Below are positions 38,340-49,201 of a stretch of 64,000 bases of DNA, piece after piece. How positions within the stretch are numbered: position 1 is the stretch's first letter; every line of letters starts with the position of its first letter. The position numbers were made by a program, and so were the translations under genes. Where the stretch lies: NCBI GenBank assembly GCA_027625915.1, contig JANTQA010000047.1, forward strand, positions 5,952,001 to 6,016,000, in the 5' to 3' direction. The notes under the pieces were generated by a model. That model was not told the origin of the DNA. It made no database searches and was given only the letters and a program-made list of their open reading frames with translations. This DNA is from Anaeramoeba flamelloides. Lineage: Eukaryota > Metamonada > Anaeramoebidae.

Positions 38340-39671
38340 TCAATTTTCCTCTTCCTCTTCCTCTTCTTCTTCTTTTTCTTTTTCTTTTTCTTTTTCTTTT
38401 TCTTTTTCCTCTTCTTCTTCTTCTTCTTCTTCTTCTTTTTCTTTTTCTTTTTCTTTTCCCTTTATATTTGATTTCCCTATTGTATAAGTGCAACAATATT
38501 TTACATTTTTGGGTAATTTGAAGGAAAATTTTGGATTTTTTTGTTTCTCCCATTCGCCACTCCAACCATACCAAACACATGACAATTCAAAATGTAGCAT
38601 TGCTATTCCGATATTTAAATAACAATAGTGGCCTCTTTTGGACTCTACAAAGAAATGGAAAGATCTGTTCTCTTTATTGAACACCACTCTCCAATCTTGT
38701 TCATGAATTGCAGAAGGTGCCCAAGTGATTGCCGAGAAAATATTTTTCCATCTAGTGGCTAAATTTTCTTCTTTTGTTTCTTCTAATTTTTGAATAACTT
38801 CTATATCAAGAACAACTTTGATTTTTTTTTGAGATTTCTGTTTCTGTTTCTGTTTCTGAGAGCTCTTTAAACTTTCATTCTTATTCTCCTTTTCATTTTC
38901 AATGTTTTGTAATTCTTTTTCAATTTCTACATTTTCGTTTTCTTCTTCTTGCTTTTGGCTTTGGTCTTTTTTAATTGTTTTTTCATTACCATTTTTAACT
39001 TTGACTATCACGTGGCTTTTTCCATTGTTGGTAAAGACAAGTGGCGAGGGTTCTCCAATGGCTTTGGAAACATTGCCAAAATCAATTTCCTCTCCCCATG
39101 TGTTTTGGAAAAAGATTTCGCTATTGGGCTTTCTTTTGTTTCGATCAGACAGAACCCCCATTTTTTTGAATAATTTTATTGCCCATCCACCACCTTTTTC
39201 TGGTGCGCCAAAAGGAGTAACAGCATAAATTTTCTCTTCTTTTTTATTTAGTCCAATTACTTGTCTTGCTTCCTTTGTGCGGAAGGTTCCTCCCATCCAG
39301 CAGGTACCTAACCCAAAAGCGGCTGCATACAAAATTATCTTTTCAAACTCATACCCAAAATCTATTTTATCGATTTTCTCAGGAACTCCAACATTGGATG
39401 ACACACACCCAACAATAAAATATGGCCCATCTGTTTTGCTTTTGGATGAGCCTTTAATAAAGCCAAATGTCCCCATAGACTTTTTAGTTCCAGCAAACCT
39501 CATTTCAGTGCCAAATACACCATTTCCTGGTCGATGGCAGAGACGAATAAGCTTATGTCGATCCTTGGTTGGGACATTTGATCGACTTGCATAAGAGCGA
39601 ACAGAAGTCCTCCACGTCATAACGTCCATTGGGTTTTTTCCTTCAGCTAAAATAATCTTTAAAAGATCCAT
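38340..39671 (-). CDS. Putative TM-nitroreductase-like flavoprotein with acidic tail
   Basis: 443 residues, single exon, ATG at 39671 and TGA at 38340. The N-terminal half has WRTSVRSY (20-27), as in nitroreductase-fold proteins, and the diagnostic FGLGTCWMGGTF (119-130). Further on, TWAPSAIHEQDWRVVF (about 316-331) and LNIGIAMLHFEL with WSGEW (about 352-375) match the second lobe of the putative TM nitroreductase family. That family fuses two half-domains around an FMN site. A Glu/Gln/Lys-rich linker (~228-300) separates the lobes. The C-terminal ~40 residues are nearly pure Glu/Lys and are encoded by a 120-nt homopurine tract. Expected role: FMN/NAD(P)H-dependent reduction of an unknown substrate, probably cytosolic. 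Such enzymes are common in anaerobic protists. Electron donor and substrate cannot be read from sequence. Confidence 0.85.
   Translation of the reverse strand: MDLLKIILAEGKNPMDVMTWRTSVRSYASRSNVPTKDRHKLIRLCHRPGNGVFGTEMRFAGTKKSMGTFGFIKGSSKSKTDGPYFIVGCVSSNVGVPEKIDKIDFGYEFEKIILYAAAFGLGTCWMGGTFRTKEARQVIGLNKKEEKIYAVTPFGAPEKGGGWAIKLFKKMGVLSDRNKRKPNSEIFFQNTWGEEIDFGNVSKAIGEPSPLVFTNNGKSHVIVKVKNGNEKTIKKDQSQKQEEENENVEIEKELQNIENEKENKNESLKSSQKQKQKQKSQKKIKVVLDIEVIQKLEETKEENLATRWKNIFSAITWAPSAIHEQDWRVVFNKENRSFHFFVESKRGHYCYLNIGIAMLHFELSCVWYGWSGEWEKQKNPKFSFKLPKNVKYCCTYTIGKSNIKGKEKEKEKEEEEEEEEEEKEKEKEKEKEKEEEEEEEEEN
38344..38463. repeat. 120-nt homopyrimidine/homopurine tract in coding sequence
   Basis: On the plus strand every base from 38344 to 38463 is C or T. 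It is built of CTT, CCT and CTTTTT units, largely mirror-symmetric. It encodes the Glu/Lys tail of the nitroreductase on the minus strand. Mirror homopurine tracts can form triplex (H-DNA) structures; that effect here is inferred. Confidence 0.9.
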
Positions 39672-41429
39672 TATTTCTTAAAAGTTTAACAAAAAATTTG
39701 AAATATTTTGATAAAAAATGAGTTTTGTTTTCTTTTTATTTGTGCAATGGTGTGAATATATTTTATGAGTATTTAATTATTTTTAATTTCAATTTGGTAA
39801 AACTAGAACTTTTAGTTGAAATAATTTTTTTATTTAATGTTATAAGTATTTTAAAAATTATTTTTTTTTCACTTTAAATAAATATTAATTTCTTAAGGGG
39901 GTAAGTACATTTTTCAATTTTAAGTTTCACCATTTTACTGAAAATGAATATTTCCGAATCATTTCTTTAACCAAATACATTAATATTTTAATATATACTC
40001 GAGTATCAATATATCCTAGTATAATATATTTACATACCAATAAAAAAAAGTAAATCCTAAAAAATTAATCTATTAAAAATAAATAAAAATCATTAATTTA
40101 TTGATCTTATCTGAAAAATTTTACACAATTACTTATTCTTGACTTGTTTTTATTTTTAATTCTGAATCGAAAAATATTTATAATTGTGACTTTTTAATTG
40201 ACAAATACATTTTATTTAAAAAGAATTACCAAAATCCAATTAAAGATCCTATTTTCATTTAATTCATCTAATTCTTAGTTTTATTTCAGGAAATCAGGAT
40301 ATTTTTTGAATTCCTTTTCTTTCAGAAATAAATGTTTAATGGACAAATTTGTTTTGATTTCAAAATTATTTATTTTCCCATTAAAATGAAAACTCGAAAT
40401 AATTCTGAATTTAAGGGAAATTTTTTCTAAACTTTTCTTTTATTTTGGGTTGAATATTTTGTAACTTTTTTTTTGATTCGGAGAATTCAACCTCTTTATT
40501 TTCATTTTTGAAATAGTATTCTTTATTTGTGTATTGTTTGATAAAAATATTTGAAAATTGAATTTTTAAAACAAATTTTTAAAAAAGATAGTTCAATAAA
40601 TAATAAATCGTAGTTATGGGGTGAGAAATTCAAGGTTATAAATTGTTTGGGTCCATGTAAATTGAGAAGATTTTGAAAACACATTTTCTAAAAATAGTCT
40701 TTGATCGATTTTTCTCTTTCATTCTTGATTTCAACAAATTTATTTGGAAAGGTGATCTTTTGTGTTTGGCCTTCTAAAAGAAAATATTTGTTTCAAATAC
40801 CAACCTTTTGGGGTCTGTTTTTTTTGTTTTATTCTTGTATTATTCAAACGTTACATAAAAATATTTCTAGATCTAAAACATAATTTCAGTAAACCAAAAA
40901 TATTACAAAAAATACTTGTAAATTGAAAAATTAAGGATTCAACGATGGTTTGTTTTTTTTTTTTTTTCATTATTTAGAGCAATGAGTGGTATTTTGGTTC
41001 CAAAGTTTCAATATCCCATGACACTAAAAAAATCTTTTTTCAAATGTTGCAACATTTAAAATTTTTCAAAATGGTAAAATGTCATTTCTTCCTCAAAGGC
41101 AACCTTCCGTTATGGTGTAGGTGAATATAATCGTTTAACCACAGATTAAAATCAATTATTTTTTTTCAAAAAATCTAGTTACTTTTCCAATATTTCTTTT
41201 TGGATCTACTATAAAACCTCACTTATTAACGCACATAAAAATACTTAAGAAGGCACTACTCAAATTTTTTTTTATTTTAAAATTGATTATTAACGTTGGT
41301 GTATTAATAACATAATAAAAATCATTAATTTGATTTTCTTTATTTTTTATTACAACTAAACTTTTTTTTGCCAAAGAGTCCCAGTATTTATTTATTATTA
41401 ACCTTTGAAGAACAAAATAAAATTAATTA
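39672..41429. other. Intergenic, no gene recognised
   Basis: Upstream of the minus-strand nitroreductase. The frame 40701-40883 (+) is unplaced and probably chance. No clear promoter element was seen. Confidence 0.4.
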
Positions 41430-41850
41430 GAAGGATACACATCAAAGAATTTTTGGTACCCCTCTGAAGTAGACCTCAATAATATGAATAGGTTTTCTTT
41501 AAAAATTGAAAAACTCAAATTCTGGGCATCTTATTGAAAAAAAAACAACAAGCCACATTTTGATCTTCAATTAAAGATCAAAATGAACCTTGTTGTTTTT
41601 CTGACTTTTATTTTAGAAATCAAATACCCAAACGAAGTGTGCTGGTATTTATGGTCACTATTTGAGAATGGAAATGAAAACGAAGTAAAAATTTTTCACA
41701 TTTATTAATCAAATATCAAGATCAAAGATCGAATAAATCCCCAATAGGAATAAATATTATGATTCTATGGTCATTCATACATTTTTGGTAACATTAGAAT
41801 CGCATTTTTTTACCAAGTGACTATTGATCTTGTATAAAAAAAAAAAAATT
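41430..41850 (+). repeat. Repeat D, long copy with internal hairpin
   Basis: Begins GATACACATCAAAGAATTTT and ends ACCAAGTGACTATTGATCTTG. Between them is a near-perfect hairpin, AACAACAAG...CATTTTGATCTT facing AAGATCAAAATG...CTTGTTGTT (about 41548-41602). A family C-like block (about 41612-41735) shares CCCAAACGAAG with the reverse copy at 29520-29980. Confidence 0.6.
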
Positions 41851-42085
41851 ACAATATATGAATTAGATGTCAAAAAAAAATCGAAAAAAAAAACAAGGAA
41901 AAATATGATAAAATGGTGATTTCAATTTTGAAAATTCCAATATAAAATTTTCTTCTAATATCGATTCAAACCCTTTCGAAAAATATATTTTTTTCCCAAT
42001 AAGTGAGAAATTTTAACAGGAACATGTTTTATAAAGTATAAAAATTCTAAATATTATATATCAATATATATATATATATATATAT

Positions 42086-42169
42086 CACAGGTATGACGAT
42101 TTTGTTGATGTCATAAAACGCGTTGGTGCAGGCGTGAGCGACACGTAAAATTCGTTTCTTTGATATATA

Positions 42170-42201
<32 letters not shown>

Positions 42202-43657
42202 GGGATTTTTTTCGTTTCTAAATTCACCGACTAAAGATTTTATTTATTTCTTTTAGTATATATCTCAGAAATAATTCATAATTTAAAGTAAAAAAAAAAC
42301 AATAAATAAAATTTAAAAATGTAAAAAAAAAATGGAAGGGGTTTTTTATTTATTTATTTTTTGCTTCATACCAAAAAAGAAATTAACAAAAAATTTTGAA
42401 TTAAAATTTATTATGATGTAATTAAATACATTCCAAAAAAAAAAATTTTTTGATCGATCTAAAAAAAATAAAAGTAAAGAACAATCAATTAAATTAAATA
42501 CTAATAAAAAAAAATCAAATTAACCAGATACTATATTTTATACACTCTCTACACTTTGATTGAGTTTTTTAATTTTATCTTCATTAGTTCACCAATTTCT
42601 ATTTTTATTTTAAAGTTAATAAATATAATAATAGAATAAATAAAGTTAAGAAAGAAACAATATAATAATTCAAAACACAATTTAAATAGTGAAAGAGATA
42701 TTACTTGTTTTAACCTTACTTTGAAATTTTATTTCCACTGGATAAACAAAGTAATATAAGTATAAAAAAGTAGAAAGCAATACTTTTGTAAAACAAAAAC
42801 AAAAGTATAGTCTGAAAACAATTTTATAAAAAAATGAATAATAAAAAATGAAATTATTTTTTATTATAACATAATAAAGCAACAGTAAGGAAATAACTGT
42901 TAAGTAATAAGAAATTTGATAATTATTATGTACAAAAAATTAAGGTAAAACGGTTTTATAGTATCAAAAAAATAAAATAATAACAATATAATTTTCTTAT
43001 TAATAAGTTGAAATATAACACATATGAAGAAAAAAATTACTGATCACATTTCCCAAATTCAAAATTGTGAAAAAAAATTTTTTAAGTTAATAATTTTTAA
43101 TATTTTTTTTGTGATCAATAACAAATTATATTGGGAGAGGTAATCAAAACACAAAATAATTAGGTGAGCTGATCTAATTTGGAATTGGTTTAAAAGTTAA
43201 ATTTTTACCACTTTTCTTCGATAACTAGCAATTTTTTACAAAAAATTATTTGGATTTCTTAGTTTTTAAAGAGTTGATATTTTTTAAGAGTTTTAAACCG
43301 AACCACTACTCTATATTGTTTAGGTATTTTCAAAAGAGAAAATCAAACTATTTTCATGATTGTATATGTAAAACCCCATATTTAAATGGGGAATTGTGAA
43401 ACCCCATTATTTGCTAAGGCTTTGAAGGCAATTACTTCTTAGTTGTATATAATTGTTTTGTTTAGTTTTTCGTTGTTTTTTCTTTTGCATTTTTTCACAT
43501 CCTAGAAACGAAAAGTGTGATTTAAAAAGAATTCGAGGACTTTTTCAAAAATCAAAAAACGAAAACAACGAATAAAACGAAAAATATATATAAAAAAAGT
43601 AAAAAAACGCGTTTTTATACATCTTTCGCCTTTTTGAAACGGAAACTCGTATTACCT

Positions 43658-43660
<3 letters not shown>
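42086..43660. mobile_element. CACAGGTA tandem unit 1 (~1.6 kb)
   Basis: The unit starts CACAGGTATGACG after a (TA)n tract and ends TATTACCTGTG before another. The outermost 8 bp are perfectly inverted (CACAGGTA/TACCTGTG). A ~75-bp head, unusually GC-rich (about 42086-42160, with CGCGTTGGTGCAGGCGTGAG), is followed by TA/GTAT microsatellites. The body has an AACGAAAACAACGAATAAAAC word near its end. No plausible protein is encoded. The inverted ends and TA context suggest a non-autonomous Tc1/mariner-like element; a satellite-like tandem repeat is the alternative. Confidence 0.65.

Positions 43661-43704
<44 letters not shown>
43661..43704. repeat. (AT)n tract between tandem units
   Basis: Pure AT dinucleotide tract separating the end of unit 1 from the start of unit 2. 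Confidence 0.95.
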
Positions 43705-43707
<3 letters not shown>

Positions 43708-45334
43708 AGGTATGACGATTTCTTTGGTGTCATAAAACGTGTTTGCTCATGCGTGAGTGACGCGTTTAATTTGTTTCTCTGATATATATATATATATATA
43801 GATATAGATATAAAGGTAAGAAATTTGTGTTTACATGAAAAATAAAAAGGGTGAAATCCCTAGATATCGACCACCTAGTTTAATGATTTTTTTCAAAAAT
43901 TTGTGTTTACTAAAGATTTATATTTATTGAAATATATCTCAAAAATACTTCATAATTGAAACGAAAATAAAAAGAATTAAAATATCCAAATAATTAAAAT
44001 AATGGGTAAGAATAATTTATTGTGTATTTTTATTTTGGCTTGTTAGTAAATAAGAAATTATCTAAAAAAATTGAATTAATATTTATTTTGATGTAATTAA
44101 ATCCTTTTTAAAAATAAAATTTTATGATCGATCTCAAAAAAAAAAAAGTGTAAACAAAAAAGTCAATCAATTACAATGATTTAAATTAAATTTGCCATAC
44201 ACTTTAATTTATCCTTCGCTGCACATGTGTTGAGTGTTTTATTTTTATTTTTATTTGAAATATAAAATTCCCCTTGTTATGTTGTTAGAAGGAAAAATAA
44301 TAATATAATTTGTAAATTTGATATCAAAATCTAAATATAATTCTTAAAAGTATTTAAAAATGAAAGGTACTTATTGCTTGTGTTCACATATTCTTTGAAT
44401 TTTTTTCCACGATTTAAACAATGAAATTTTGTTAAATAATGAAGAAAGTTATAATTTTAGACAAATTAAGCAACATCGGAATTATTTGAAAGCAATTTTG
44501 TAAAAAGATAAATAATAAAAAATGAAATTATTTTTTTACAAAATATAATAAAGGATTCCTAATGAAATAACTGTTAAGAACTAATGGTTAGGTGAAAAAT
44601 GTGATAATAGTTTAAAAAATAGTGGTAAAACGGATTTTAAAGTTTCAAAAAAAAAAAATAATATAATTGTATTGCCGATAAGTTGAAGGAGAATTAATAT
44701 ACTGAAAAAAATTACTGATCACATTTTCCAAATGAGTAATGGTGAAAAAAATTTTTTTAAGATAATAATTATTACTTATTTTTTGTGATCAATAAAAAAT
44801 ATTATTGTGAGGGGAATTACAATACAAAAAAATTCGATGATCTGATCTAATTTAGAATTGTAAATGGTGAAATTTTGTGCTACATTTCTTCCTCAAATTG
44901 TAATTTACTATTAAAAAAAAATAATTATTTAACTTGGTGTTTAAAGTTTTTACAATTTTCAAGACTATAAAACGGAAATCCACTTTGTATTTTTTTTGAT
45001 GTGTTTTCAAAATAGAAAATCAAACTATGCTCATGCTTTATAACCAAAGCCTCACACTTAAATAGGAAATCGTGAATTCCCTTATTTTTCTCTGTATTTT
45101 AAGGAAATTACATATTAGTTCTATATAATTGTTTTTTTCTTTGTTTTTAAGTTTTTTCATTTGCATTTTTTCATATTCGAGAAACGAAAAGCATGATTTC
45201 AAATTAATTTGAAGACTTTTTCAAAAAACAAAAAACGAAAACAACGAATAAAACGAAAAAACATATAAAAAAAGTGAAAAAACGCGATTTTTTAAATCTT
45301 TCTTGCTTAAAAACGAAAATACGTATTACCTGTG
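43705..45334. mobile_element. CACAGGTA tandem unit 2 (~1.6 kb)
   Basis: Same order as unit 1: CACAGGTATGACGATT head, (TA)n, ATATATCTCA-A-AATA-TTCATAATT, TTACTGATCACATTT...TTTTTGTGATCAATA, GATCTGATCTAATTT, a GAAACGAAAAG...ACGAAAACAACGAATAAAAC block and TATTACCTGTG. Identity by eye is moderate with many indels, so the duplication is not recent. Followed by (TA)n. No coding sequence is evident. Confidence 0.65.
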
Positions 45335-46782
45335 ATATATATATATATATATATTAATAGCAAAAATTCTCTTTCTAAAATTAAACCAAATTATTCAAAG
45401 AATCAAAATTTATCTTGTGAATTTCAAAAAGGGGGGTGTTTTCTTTAAGTTGGATTGGATTGGGTAAATTGAATTAATATTTTGATATAATCAATCCATC
45501 TGAAAATTCTTTTGAAAGAGAAAACACTTTATAACTTCAAATTTTTACTAACTCAAGTTTTTCAAAGAATAAATATAAATCAATTTGATAATGCTGAAGA
45601 AAGTGTCTAGAATGTTAAACACTAGCTAAATAATTAATTTTGATAATTATCTCTTGATCTAAATCACATATTTTTTTAAATATTAATTGATTATTATTGA
45701 TAAATATATTATCCATATAGTATTTCTCCCCTCTTTTAATACAAAAGGGAAATTATTAAAATCAAGAAATAAATACGATCTACCATCCCCAATAAAAACT
45801 CAATTTAAAAAATTGAAAATAATATTCCAAACTTTTCGAAGAAAGAAGCAAGAACCAAAATATTTTTTCAACTAATTTCCACTTTTTCTAATTCAAGACC
45901 ATTCCACAATTCGGGGTCTGTCTTTTATTTCTCGGATTTAAATTGTTCTTTTTCATTTGTTCTCTGTTTAAATGTGAAAGTAAGAGAAATTTTTTTAACA
46001 ACAGGAATAAGGTTAGTCTTGGAAGATTTATTATTTCCAAATAATACACTTTTCTTTTTCCAGTCTTTCTTTCTAATTTTTTAATAAATTATAAGAACTG
46101 AACTACAAATAAAAGAATTACAATTAATCATAACTTCCTAATAATTGCTACATACATATAAATTCTTACCAATATTTGAAAAATTTTACATACTTTTTCA
46201 TTAATGAAATTTATTCTGTTCAACTCGAAGGCGTTTTATTATTTTACAGGTAAAGACGATTTCTTATCGAGTTTGTTTTTGAAATAGTGTTTCCCAATAA
46301 CTTTTTTAAAAGTTGGTGTAATACCACTAACAAAAATGGAAAGTACAAAAAAAATTTAAAAAAATTAAAGTGGGTTTATCAGTAGAGAAAATAAGTTTCA
46401 AAATAGAAAGATTTTGACCAACATAACTTTTAGTTTTACTCAACTCTTCATTAAATTTGTGTCCTATCTTACGTTGTGTTCTTATTTTATCGAATTTGCT
46501 TCCCAAGAAAAATCCAAAAAACCAATTATTTTACAATTAAAGAAATATTGAGAAAGATAAAAAGGAACAACAAATATCAACAATTCTTTTGAGAGTCACC
46601 TCGAAAAAAAATTGTGTAACAATTTAATTTTTTTGTAAGAATCATTTACTTGTTGTTCTCTTTTTGTTTTTCATTACAATTTTTATTTTTTTTTACTTTT
46701 TTTTTTAAAATAAAAAAAACACTTTTTTGATTTCGAACAACCTTTTGTTGTTTAGAAACCAGATTTTTTATCTAGGACCAAG
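45335..46782. other. Intergenic, upstream of ADA2
   Basis: AT-rich sequence. The frame 45687-45875 (+, 62 codons) is unplaced. The start of ADA2 is preceded by a T-rich stretch, then TCTAGGACCAAG immediately before the ATG. Confidence 0.45.
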
Positions 46783-49201
46783 ATGGATGAGTTTAGATTT
46801 TATTGTACGTATTGTGACCAAAAGATAAGTAAAGGGGTGATCGTCAAATGTGCGGTTTGTGACAATGTTACACTTTGTCCAAAATGTTTTTCAAAAGGAA
46901 AGCAGGTATGTCCTCTTATTTTAAAAACTTTGTTTATTCTTTTTTTTTGGAAACCCCAAAAAAAACAACACCTTTTTCCTGTTTGAGCTTTTAGAAAAAA
47001 AAAAAAAAAAAAAAAAAAAAGATTGTTTTCTTTCAAAAATCCAAAAAAGCTTTTTAAATCTGAAATTTTTTGCCCATGTTTTTCAATTTTTCCAGAGTTT
47101 GCTATTTTTTAAATTTGTTTCAAGAAGCAAACAAAAAGGCAATTTTCTTTTTTTTTTTTCTTTTTGTTTTGGTTTTGAAAAAAAAAATTTAAATTACTTT
47201 TTTGGTTTTGCTTCTTTGAAAAAAAAAAAATCAACTAACAACAACTGAAAGAAAAAAAGAACACCTTAACTCGCACTCAAACTTCCTTTTCCCAAACTTA
47301 GCAATCTCTTCCCATAAAAAAAAAAAAAAAAAATCAAGCCTCTTTGACTTTCTCTTCTTCATCTTGAAAAAACCAAAACTGTTTTTTTTTTTTCTAATCT
47401 TTTAATTGGTTTGAAAAAAGTTTTTAATTTCACTTGAAAACAGTTAAAGCACTTTTCGTTGAGTTAGGAAAAAGGAGCAAACACTTAAAATTTTTGATAA
47501 GAAAATTTCACCAATTTTAATTTTTTTTTCTCGTTTTTGATTTCTCTTTTTTGGAACAAATCTCTAATTGGTCAACTTCAATAATCTTACACACAATAGG
47601 TCTACTCACATAAGCCATATCATGACTACCAAATTTTTGTCTGTGCGAAAGATCCAATTTATCAAAAGAAATGGATGTACGAAGAAGAATTGAAACTTCT
47701 CGAGGGCTTAGAAACGGCGGGGTTTGGGAATTGGGAAGACGTCGCAAAGCGAGTCAAAACGAAAACAAGCCATCAGTGCAGGGATCATTTTGAGCAAGTG
47801 TACCTAACTTCACGGACGTTCCCCTTCCCAAGCCAGACCAAAATTTTGTCTTCAAGGAAAAGACTTTTAAAACAAAGCTCGAGGAAGAGGAAGAGGAAGA
47901 GGAAGAGGAAGAAAAAACAAAAAACAAAGGAGGATTTAAAAAAGAAATTCGATCGGAGAAGGAAAAAATTGAACCAGAAAAGGAAATATAACAAAAATTC
48001 TAAATCAACCTTTGCAAATCTTACTGGCTTTATGAGCAAAAGAGAAGATTTTGAAGTCTTGGCTGACAACGACTTTGAAAATACCATTGAATCATTTGGC
48101 TTTGATGATGAGAAAATCTCTTGGAATGTCAAATATCAGGTTTTGCAGGCTTACAATTTACGGATTGAAGAACGCGACAAAAAAAGGGAATTTGTTTTAA
48201 AAATGGGGCTACACGACTGCTTGGTCAGAAATAAAAAACTATTAAAGCCACCCAATTATTTTGATGATCTTTCCCAACTTGGGGGGGAATTCAAAGATAA
48301 TTTTCAAGACAAAATCAAAAAAATTGAAAACCAACGCAATTCGAAGAAAAATAAAATAGAAAAGGACAATTTAGAATCTGATCAAGAATCTGAGGAAAAA
48401 AATATCGAAAAAGAAAAAGAAAAAGAAAGTGAAAGCGAAAGAGAAAGTGAAAATGAAAGTGAAAGTGAAAGTGAAAGCGAAAGTGAAAGTGAAAGCGAAA
48501 GCGAAAGCGAAAGCGAAAAAGATAGCAAGAATGAAAGTGAGAGTGAAAGTGAGAGTGAAAAAGAGGGTAATAGTGATAACAAAAATAAATCTGAGCACGA
48601 GGATGACGACGAAAACGATGAGGAAATTCAAATGGAAGAATTGGTTGACAAAAAGGAATACATTCAAAACCGCAACGACATGCTTGAAAAAACAAATATC
48701 TTCGCGAGGTGCTTTCAAACAAAAAAGGAATTTCAAAAATTTCAGCAAGATTTTAGCAAAGAATTTCAGCTTAAATACCAAATAGGCCAATTAATAAGCT
48801 TACATAAACAACAACAAGAAGAAGAGCAGCTGAGGCAGCAGCAACAAGAGCGACAGCAACAAGAGCAGAAGCGGGAGCGGCTGGGACAACAACAGCAATC
48901 ACAAAAAACAAAGGCAAATTCAAAAAGAAAAACAAAAAGAAAAACCAAAACCAAAGCCAAAAGCAAAAAGAAAAAGCAAAAAAAAAACAAAAAAAGCATT
49001 ATTATTTCAACACCCAAATCAAAAAGCAAAATCATTTCCAAACAATTAAAAACAAAGAAGGGCAAAAAGAAATTAAAAAACGTGATAACAACGCCGAGAA
49101 CAAGACCATCACAGCATCCCCATCGTATTCGATCTTCAACACCAACTTCTTCAACATTATCTTCATCAAAGAAGAAGCACAGAATACTGACACACAACTA
49201 G
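46783..49201 (+). CDS. ADA2: ADA2-type SAGA/ADA adaptor (ZZ + SANT, no SWIRM seen)
   Basis: Two exons, 46783-46905 and 47600-49201, join in phase 0 via a GTATGT donor and a CACAATAG acceptor; the intron is 694 nt and the product about 574 residues. The ZZ finger spans the junction: C8, C11, C23, C26, C32 and C35 in exon 1, H45 and H49 in exon 2. A SANT domain follows (about 65-115: EEELKLLEGLETAGFGNWEDV). Then comes the ADA2-specific block with GFMSKREDFEV, the DNDFEN-type acidic motif, YQVLQAYNLRIEERDKKREFV and GLHD. After ~300 the protein is a Ser/Glu repeat, then FARCFQTKKEFQKF, a Gln-rich coil and a Lys-rich tail. ADA2 links the Gcn5 acetyltransferase to Ada3 in nuclear SAGA/ADA complexes. 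The usual C-terminal SWIRM domain is not recognisable and is replaced by a basic, low-complexity tail. Confidence 0.92.

Noticed and set aside
48315-48790. Several His/Arg/Phe- or Ser/Leu-rich frames opposite ADA2
   Set aside because: They are shadows of the Ser/Glu repeat of ADA2 on the other strand.
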